A stretch of DNA of 64,000 bases. Source: Arthonia radiata. Taxonomy: Eukaryota; Ascomycota; Arthoniomycetes; Arthoniales; Arthoniaceae. The position numbers were made by a program, and so were the translations under genes. The stretch is taken from positions 2,108,001 through 2,172,000 of the forward strand of contig PSQN01000015.1 in assembly GCA_002989075.1 (NCBI GenBank). Reading direction: 5' to 3'. The notes beneath the pieces were generated by a model that was not told the origin of the DNA, did no database searches, and saw only the letters and a list, made by a program, of their open reading frames with translations. Shown here in pieces: positions 57,601-64,000 of this stretch. Numbering within the stretch: position 1 is the stretch's first letter; every line of letters begins with the position of its first letter.

Positions 57601-57877
57601 CAGAATGCACGCGCCTCGAATCCCCAGTAGTAGTAGCTAAGCCATGCGCTCGTTTGCCGACTCGAGGCTGCTGGGTGCTTCCGACCGAGGCTTTAAGCGG
57701 CGACGTCGACAATCGCTTATCGCGATGGCGCTTCGAAAGTTTGACTTTCAAGCCTCGTGCAAGCGCGCTCTTGACGTCCGCCGTGGAAACACCTGCCCTA
57801 GATCGCCCAGCCGCCGAAGCAGCCTCGTATTTGTAGCTCAAGGAAGCCTGATGGCTTACCGGATCTAAAGTCGCCAT
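54668..57877 (-). CDS. Kelch-repeat and BTB-like protein (Ral2/Mds3 class)
   Basis: A single exon of 1069 residues. Residues 1-280 are basic, Ser/Pro-rich and probably disordered. Kelch-type blades run from about 309 to 660: VGDKMYVFGGRRL, LVCFGGMSSG, LIVIGGQTPENKYV and NMYVVFGDRRRK are the strand-turn landmarks, with several long insertions. A BTB-like part follows near 743-780 (CDLDLLAIGGERIAVNSQII) and resumes near 880 (RALAHYLYTWSLP). The two are separated by about 100 residues of low complexity, so the BTB fold appears split by an insertion. The order of parts fits fungal Ral2, an upstream activator of Ras1 in fission yeast, and also the Mds3/Pmd1 group that regulates morphogenesis and pH response. 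I cannot choose between them without a database. Confidence 0.85.
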   Translation of the reverse strand: MATLDPVSHQASLSYKYEAASAAGRSRAGVSTADVKSALARGLKVKLSKRHRDKRLSTSPLKASVGSTQQPRVGKRAHGLATTTGDSRRVHSDQQPAPRLSQPISKTLIVSKFSRSAKPSCPRIERFSWQSEGPSPEKLKIKPRHIEIVTPQILTLSTPASPPLTPKHQGNRFEGLLEPPSEQGPSRGRAPRPVLPTFIFPDPTSKPLPPSPPLTDSDLAHAPFLSHRPCKPPRKERIRILPDTPESLQSPTKARAALDGGDMAANGVTSPASSANIAGLAQHVSSSAGQNGNGLSSLVCNVNRTSGERPPPLVGASCTIVGDKMYVFGGRRLSRSKPNLTNTLLEIDLVTRHWRKVRTAGPKPVPRYFHSMNALGDTKLVCFGGMSSGDDVTDTSLSRTEAGMVLLNDLYMYDIASRNWTHLGCPEPPRGRYAHCAVILPSTTTPTSESGQSSSGAGHTPTSSQSGMSDGKGGAQLIVIGGQTPENKYVMEINVYNFRSRRWERSDPLTKEYGAYRSVAIPLTSITPSQIGSAAPDGPTSPPADKKDEEDDPHSTLIYSNYNFLDVKLEFCLRTADGSLTDRNMKGAFSPPGLRFPNGDVHADHFILSGTFLTSTRKEYALWALDLKTLTWQRIDVGPGILTSGSWNRGLLWKKRNMYVVFGDRRRKLDQDYNHRRLNFANMMSVELEAYGLYSNPVTNLPAAKFVSASSPFGVPAISPLADRPLHSDSGVTLGRAALDQRELCDLDLLAIGGERIAVNSQIIARRWGPYLLHLLEGSSNAAASAPNGTGSDGSINGVNGRPLTIASQASRSSSVTITPGSIGSGTTAAGSTTSFATGMNSAINNIIPSNASVRSRESATTGLDPSFGSAQILPASLRPRVLYLPHTAPTVRALAHYLYTWSLPDTDHPLCTAQILCSLLQIARPYRVDGLLEAVVERLHEVLDARNTAAVFNAAAMAAGGGDAVAFTGALAPLSGRNRLSAKRPVEETALAEGESDAEESEGSMSSSTTDLSETAQGKGDERWTGELSSVVGLQKRGLRGLMEGRKMREQGSASGEGDGIAQPSSGI

Positions 57878-58711
57878 AGCTTAGTACGCGGACTTGGATA
57901 TGATCTTAACCAAGCGACAAATTGAGAAAACGAAAAGAGACAAAGTCGATGAGCAGGCGTGTCGTTCTTATTTCATCTTGCTCGCATGCTCGCACGGCAC
58001 AAGGAGCATGAGGAGAAGGGGGGCATGGCTCGAGGGGCAATTATTCCTTACCTCGAAGCTCAAACCCGGCAGACTTGGTTCATGCAAACGGCCGCAATGA
58101 TCTCTGCACGGAGGAGCGTGCTCGTCAGGCCGGGGAAGCGAGGAATGATTTGGGAGACGCAGGGATGCGCAAATGGTTGGACGAGCACGATGCAAACAAA
58201 GAGCTCGGCGTTTGTCTCTCTCCCGACGGTCCAGCTCGTCCGTCGATGTCTGTCTCTGCTCTTTCTTCGCCCTTCCTGAACATTCACACAAACAAGCACA
58301 TTTTTTTCTGGACGACGAACAAAATGGGATGGCACATGCAAGGCTAGGTGGAAGGAGAGGGCGCTAGAGAGACTCGCCAGTCTGCCAACGGCTTCCCCCG
58401 ACCACCCAGCGGCCAACACGAGCTCTTTTCTTGCCATTCGACGTGACATTTCGCGCCCGCCTCGAATCAGAGAGCAGTATCTACAGACATTAGTAGGCGC
58501 CAGTCGATTCTACCAGGGAGCTGCAGAATGCGGCCTGTCAGTACAGGCAAATCAGGCAAATAAACACGCCTCGTGGCCTTCGGATATTTAATTCGGATAG
58601 CTACATGCGCCTCTCACTACCCCTGCTGTGCCCCATCTCTGCATGCTTCTCGTGGTATCATCTCATGGAGGTCTGAATTCTCATCTCAGCGAGCAAGAGT
58701 GCGCGGCCTGC
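57878..58711. other. Intergenic, Kelch gene promoter side
   Basis: 834 bp between the Kelch start codon and the peroxiredoxin stop codon. Only short frames overlapping on both strands are seen and no feature is supported. Confidence 0.45.
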
Positions 58712-59621
58712 TCACTCTACCACTTCCTTAGGCAGCTCGGTCATCCGCAAATACGGCTTGACGGCCTTGAAATTGGGAAACATTTGCTTGGCCTGCTCGT
58801 TGTTCACGGATGGTGCGACGATGACGTCTATCCAATATGTCAGCCACGTGCCTGGGAACGGTCGTGTTTGTTTCGCAACTTACCGTCGCCGGGGACCCAG
58901 TTGATCGGAGTCGTGACCTTGTGCTTGTCGCCCGTCCGCAGCGAATCGACAATGCGCAGCACTTCCGCCGTATTTCGGCCCGTTGACGCTGGGTAGCTCA
59001 GGATTGTGCGGATCTTCTTGTTCGGGTCGATAATGAAAACGGAGCGGATCGTAAAGGCAATGCCCTTGGAGTCGACGTTTGTCGCGTCTTGATAGTCCAG
59101 CCTGATCTCGTCTTAGCGCAATGGCTTACCATCACGTATGGTAAACTCGCTCACATGTCATATTGCAGTGCGATTTGACGCTGTTTATCGCCAATGATTG
59201 GAAACTTGAGGTTGGCGCCCGAGATCTCGTTGATGTCTTTGATCCATCCCTGCATTGCAAACGCTTGTCAGACGGGTTTGGTATCAATCGCACGCACTGT
59301 GAAGACTGACCGAGTGGCTGTCGATAGTGTTTGCAGATAGGCCAATGAGCTTTACATTGCGCTTTGTGAACTCGGGTTCGAGCTTTGCGAAGGCGCCCAG
59401 CTCGGTGGTGCAAACGGGTGTATAATCCTGGAGGATTTGTAAGTTTCGCGGGCGCACAGTCAGGGCGATATGCGCAAGCTTACCTCCGGGTGGGAGAAGA
59501 GAATTGCCCAGCTGTTGCCAATCCAGTCGTGAAAGTTGATCTTGCCAGCAGTCGTTTCGGCATCAAAGTTGGGCGCAAGGTAGCCCAGGCGAAGAGGCGT
59601 CGTCCGCTCTTGTGATGCCAT
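58712..59621 (-). CDS. 1-Cys peroxiredoxin (Prx6/Prx1 type)
   Basis: Five exons (59621-59484, 59427-59311, 59249-59155, 59101-58884, 58827-58712) with introns of 53-61 bp give 227 residues; all phases fit. The enzyme reduces hydrogen peroxide and organic hydroperoxides. The peroxidatic Cys52 sits in DYTPVCTTE, with the catalytic Thr and Pro just before it. The second conserved block [17 protein letters not shown] crosses a splice. The C-terminal extension typical of the Prx6 class is present ([19 protein letters not shown]), and its end includes PYLRMTELP. No resolving Cys is evident. The N terminus ([13 protein letters not shown]) lacks an obvious mitochondrial leader, so a cytosolic form is more likely. 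Four introns in 0.9 kb make it the most heavily split gene here for its size. Confidence 0.96.
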
Positions 59622-60244
59622 GTTGATGTGCCGAGTTTGTTGATGTGTAGGTAATTCGACGTATGTTCGATGATCTGTGAGAAAAAGATGGTCGCAAATT
59701 TTGAGATCGATCAACCGGGCCAAGGTAAAGATCTAAAAGAGGAAGAGCTGCCAGAAGTGGACCTGGATGGCGTGATTAAGGCCAGAACTGGAAGGCTCCA
59801 TACTCGTTCCGGCGGGAAATACGAAACAGCTCTGCAGTCCATATCCACGCTCGGCATATTGTTCAAGCTATCGAGCTCAACAGCAAACGCATATATAAGA
59901 GTTGTGCGAGATATCAGGAGGCGTAATTTACTAAACGCTGGAGGACGGGGCGGCAAAGGAGGTCACGCTAACAGATTCCTGGCATCACGCATGAGCCGGA
60001 TGCCGCATCTTCATCAAAGTGGGTGCTACAGAAGCTTGTATAGACCCTCACGGGAGCCGTCGACGTGCAGAACGCAACGGCCAGCGACGTTCATGGAGGA
60101 GTTTGATGGTAGTAAACAGTCTATCCTGATCATCTAAGCATGCCATGCAATGTCGCGGCTCTCGGGGTTGAGCATCTTGTCTCCACATTCTGTCATTCCC
60201 ATGCGCCTCGCTGAAGTATCATACAAACATCATCGTGAAAGTCA
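59622..60244. other. Intergenic, peroxiredoxin promoter region
   Basis: 623 bp between the peroxiredoxin start and the dehydrogenase stop. A plus-strand frame (59670-60137) has no recognisable motif. Nothing else is supported. Confidence 0.45.
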
Positions 60245-61418
60245 TTACCATGCCGCATGCCCTCCGTCCATGCGCAAGTCAGCGCCGGTCATGAAGCTGC
60301 TCGCGTCGCTGAGCAGGAAGACAGCCCCGCCGCGGTACTCGGCTGGAGCGCTGAGTCGTCCAAGCATGTTTTGGGAAGCCCACTCGGTCCTTCGCTGAGG
60401 ATGTGTCTCAAAAAGCCGCTCGACCATGTCGGTGACAATGTAGCCAGGTGAGATAGTGTTGACGCGAATCTTGTACCGACCCCACTCTGCGGCCAAATTG
60501 CGGGCGAGTTGGATGACACCGGCCTTGCTCGCGTTGTAGGCTGAGCAGATGAGGTCTCGGTTGGCTACGGTGCCGGACATGCTGGCAATGAAAGCGATGC
60601 TACCGGAGCATTCATATTTGATCATGTTTCTGGCGGTAGCTTGAGCAGTCATCATGGTTCCAGTGACGTTGACCGCCAGCATGTTGTTGGCATCCTCGGC
60701 CGTATAGTCGAGGGCGGGAGTCTCCTGCTGAATGCCGGCCGCAGCACAAAGACCATCGAGTCGCTGATGCTTGTCCGCGATCTCGCCAATGACACGCCCA
60801 AGGTTTCCGGAATCTCGAATGTCGATCTGGCGGTAGTGGAGCTTAGCACCTAGCGTCTCCTTTGCGCGCGCTTGGACGACTTGAAAGTACGGCGACGGAT
60901 CTGGTAAACGGTCAAGGCAGTAGACAGTTGCGCCGGCCTCGAGGAGCGCCTCAGCCTGCACAAGTCCTAAACCACGTGCGCCGCCGGAGACTAGAACAAT
61001 CTTATCTGCCAAATTGAACTCTGGCATGCGCTAATACTATGTCAATGGTCGCGCAAGGTAGACGTGAGCTCACGTGACGACTCACCTTGGTAGTTCCAAG
61101 GAAAGTCGGAGCCTCAGTGCCGTGCTCCAAGTTGATGTACTCGCGTTGTGGCGGCATTGGTGGTCCACGAGTTGCAGCAGCATAGCCCTCCACGAGCTCG
61201 GCAGAAGGATTGATCGCTTCGACATCCTGTTGTCGAGGATCTTTCGCTGGTCCAATGGTGGCTTCTTTGGGAGGACCAGGCAATTCGCGAGAGGCGAGGC
61301 TCCGGCTTTGAAGCTTGCCGGTGAAACGTGGATAAGTGCTGAACTTGCCAGGTGAGGCGCAACGTGTAAGCGTTGCGATATGGCGCGGCAACGCTCTCGT
61401 GATTCTGACTGACGCCAT
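60245..61418 (-). CDS. Short-chain dehydrogenase with N-terminal leader
   Basis: Exons 61418-61086 and 61030-60245, with a 55-bp phase-0 intron, give 372 residues. The catalytic part (from about 113) is a classical SDR of 260 residues. It has the nucleotide-binding SGGARGLG (126-133), a CAAAG block, Ser261, Tyr276 and Lys280 of the catalytic set (YNASK) and PGYIVTDM. The closest groups by general look are fungal polyol dehydrogenases (arabinitol, sorbose or xylulose type), but substrate is uncertain. The first exon adds about 111 residues. Its first 45 are rich in Arg, Ser and Thr and free of acidic residues (ITRALPRHIATLTRC), like a mitochondrial targeting sequence; the rest is Pro-rich. The catalytic part could also start alone at 61027, giving a cytosolic form. 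Confidence 0.9.
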
Positions 61419-62402
61419 TTACTCGAGTGAACTTAGGAGGTGAGGTCTGTTGTTCGCCCCAGCACGAAGGACGCCTACGCTGTGCTACGAAGTCGAAACA
61501 TTGTTCTGCAAAGCATTGAAGGATGATTGGAACTTGTGATAGTGCAATGCAGCGCGGAAGAGCGGACAGACCGGATTACTTGCCTATTTGTAGGCAAGGG
61601 GAGCAGTGTGGGCTGCAGAATGGGAGGATCATCGCCGAGACGCGAGGTCGCAGCTGGAGGGAGGTTGAGGGCTGGAAGCGAGTCGAAGACCTGCGGTTGC
61701 TACTGCTCCTATCTCAGGAGGCATGCAAGAACTAAGTGAGACGCTTGGAACGGTTACAGGATGGAGTCATAGGACGGCCACCTTGAGCCCGAGATTGTTG
61801 AGCCAGTCGTCGTAAGGCAGTATGGGAAGCAATGTGGGCAGGCTTTGGCAAGCGAAGCGAAGAGGAAGGTGTGTCGATGCAGCAGCTAATGAGACGTCGT
61901 GAGGTTGCGGACAATCTTCGAGACCCTTGCCCAAGGTAGAATACATAATGGGTCAAGTGGGCACGGCCCACTACTCAACTTAATCAGAGGCTTGGCGTAT
62001 TTCCCCGCAGGGCTGCGAACGTATTCAGCCTAGTCGTTATTGGGAGACGTCGCAGCGGTTTTCCCAAGGCGATTCTCCAGATTGACCCACCACCTGCCTG
62101 GTCTCGAACATTCGTCCTCTGCGATGAGATGCGTCGACAGTCTACAATCATATAGTTAGCATTCGCGCTACAACCGGTTTCAGGGTTCTGCTGCCAACAA
62201 TCTACTCGGTATGGCATCAATAAGTTGCAGATTCGGCGCCACCTCTGCGGTTTGACGCGCAACGTTGTGGGGTAATAACAAAGTGGTTCGCAGTAGCTTT
62301 CCCTGACCCGTTCGACGCTAGTGAAACCCCTTGAAAGAATCAAGATATTGCACGTGTTTTGACTTTGAGATCTGGATGAATATTTTGAGTTCGAGATGCA
62401 CC
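61419..62402. promoter_or_regulatory. Divergent region between dehydrogenase and amidase
   Basis: 984 bp between two start codons on opposite strands. Both promoters lie here. No specific site was recognised. Small open frames on both strands lack motifs. Confidence 0.45.
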
Positions 62403-64000
62403 ATGTCGACCACCATCACCGAGCGGGACTGGCGTGAAATCGCCCATGAAGCTCAGCAGCATCGCGACAAGACTATTGCGGAGATAGATCAGAGCTTGTT
62501 GTCGATTGATGAAAAGCTGCCGCAGGACGTGACTGCCGTTTCGGCGCAATACCTCACTTCTGAAGAGAGGGCAAGCACAGAAGCCTCCCCTGAAGACCTC
62601 CTGCATAAGCTCAGCCAAGGCCAACTGACCTGTCTGGCTGTCACGAAAGCTTTCCTGCGACGTGCTGCCATAGCTCAAAAACTCGTCAGTGACAACCTAC
62701 ATAGCCAGACTCGTTGAATACCCAATTAACGAGGTTCGATATCTGTGTAGACCAACTGCATCACTGAGCTTCTTCCTCAGCGGGCGTTGAGACGTGCCGA
62801 AGAGCTCGACAAATATTTCGCTGACCATGGCAGACCCATTGGCCCTCTTCATGGGCTACCCATCAGCGTCAAGGAACACATCAACATGAAGGGACTGAAT
62901 GTCAATGCCAGTTTCTGCATAGGCTGGGGTTTCATTGCAGATCGAGATGTCCATATGCTTAGAATCCTCTGGGATGCCGGCGCGGTGTACTACGTGCGGA
63001 CGACGCAACCACAGACTACTGTACGATCCAATTTCTCCAGGTCACGTTGGTTATGGCCCCACTAAAGAGCATCAGATGCACCTAGAGACCGCAAACAATC
63101 TCTACGGAACCACTATCAACCCTTTCAATCGCACCCTTACAGCGGGTGGCAGCTCAGGCGGCGAAGGAGCCTTGATCGGTCTCCGAGGCAGCTGCCTCGG
63201 CATCGGCTCTGACATTGGTGGCAGTAAGTCATTCGAGAACGCTTGGTTCAATGCATCACTCAGCCCCCTCAGGCATCCGCTCTCCCGCCGCCAACAACGG
63301 TCTCTTTGGCCTCAAGCCCACAGCCAACCGCATACCCTGCGGCGTAAGCATTATCATTTCCAATCTCCTAGTTATCTTTGACTTAGCATCAACAGGACAT
63401 CATCATCCCACCACTCGGCGAAGAGGCCATCCTCACTACCTACGGGCCCCTCTCCACCACCCTCGCCGGGATCAACCTCTTCATGCGCACTGTTCTTGCT
63501 CCCTCTCCCTGGCTCACCGAGCCCACCCTCATCCCCCTTCCGTGGCGCGAATCGGAGACGCATCTCCCGCCCAAGCTCAAAGTTGCAGTCATGTGGAACG
63601 ACGGCGTCGTGCGACCGCACCCGCCCATTCTGCGCGCGTTGCGTGAGACGGTGGACAAGCTGAGGGAGGCTCCAGACGTAGAGATTGTGGACTGGACGCC
63701 GTATAAGCACGACTACGCGTGGAGATTGATCGCCTCATTGTATTTCTGCGACGGCGGCGAGGCGGAGAAGCGCGAGATCGCGCGGTCGGGCGAGCCGTGG
63801 TTGGCGCTGTCACGGTGGATTCTGTCTGAGAATCCGTACGTGCGGCATCTTGACGTAGCGGAGGTGTGGAAGTTGACGGCTGAGCGGGACGAGTATCGCG
63901 CGGAGTACGCGAAGCAGTGGAATGATACGGCTACAGGCAAGGACGAGATGGGGAGACCTACAGGCATGGTGGACGTGATGTTGTGTCCTGTTGGACCGGG
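62403..64000 (+). CDS. Amidase, acetamidase-like (partial, runs off window)
   Basis: Exons 62403-62684, 62751-63020, 63076-63223, 63273-63343 and 63396 onward; introns are 49-66 bp and phases fit. About 460 residues are visible, and the C-terminal end lies beyond the window. This is the amidase-signature family, which hydrolyses carboxamides to acid and ammonia; the fungal acetamidase AmdS lets cells use acetamide as nitrogen source. The catalytic set is complete: Lys135 (ISVKEH), cis-Ser210 (GGSSGGEG) and nucleophile Ser234 (DIGGSIRSP, rebuilt across a splice). The 75- and 24-residue spacings are those of well-studied family members. The Met at 62403 is preferred over an upstream in-frame one at 62376 or so. 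Exact substrate is uncertain. Confidence 0.92.

Noticed and set aside
41358-64000. Secondary metabolite cluster (factor, MFS, dehydrogenase, amidase)
   Set aside because: No backbone synthase is present and housekeeping genes lie between the candidates, so the set looks like ordinary gene order.

Overview
This is a piece of nuclear chromosome from a filamentous ascomycete fungus, probably a Dothideomycete-like species (the class is an inference). Genes are single transcription units broken by short introns of about 51-73 bp with GT..AG ends. The proteins have fungal signatures: a Zn2Cys6 factor, a Golgi apyrase, a Furry/Tao3 scaffold and an acetamidase-type amidase. About 16 kb is extremely AT-rich in the way left by repeat-induced point mutation (RIP).

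Layout. 1-2448 has no convincing gene but carries two arrays of diverged tandem repeats with a period near 150 bp. 2449-3764 is a three-exon coiled-coil protein of unknown function, and 4549-4875 a doubtful small membrane protein. 5300-21475 is the AT-rich block. It is bounded by a 9-bp inverted repeat and an 11-bp flanking direct repeat, so the whole block could be one old insertion. Nested inside it are a fossil Ty1/Copia retrotransposon (12662-18048, minus orientation, 5-bp target duplication) and a solo LTR of the same family (11651-12158, its own 5-bp duplication).

From 21.5 kb on the window is ordinary gene-bearing DNA: a two-RRM RNA-binding protein; NADPH-cytochrome P450 reductase divergent from the 2517-residue Tao3/Mor2 cell-polarity scaffold; a 2.7-kb gap with a hairpin-prone repeat array and two fragments of a broken duplicate of the neighbouring Hikeshi gene; Hikeshi itself; a Zn2Cys6 transcription factor; a decayed coding relic; the Golgi apyrase Ynd1 divergent from a class I glutamine amidotransferase; a cysteine-rich single-pass membrane protein; an MFS exporter; a Kelch/BTB-like protein; a 1-Cys peroxiredoxin; a short-chain dehydrogenase with a probable mitochondrial leader; and an amidase that runs off the right edge.

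The genes do not form a recognisable biosynthetic cluster. They are mostly housekeeping: polarity (Tao3, the Kelch protein), redox (P450 reductase, peroxiredoxin, dehydrogenase), secretory pathway (apyrase) and stress chaperone import (Hikeshi). No convincing tRNA or rRNA gene and no CRISPR array was seen. The most unusual features are the delimited AT block and the split Hikeshi duplicate.
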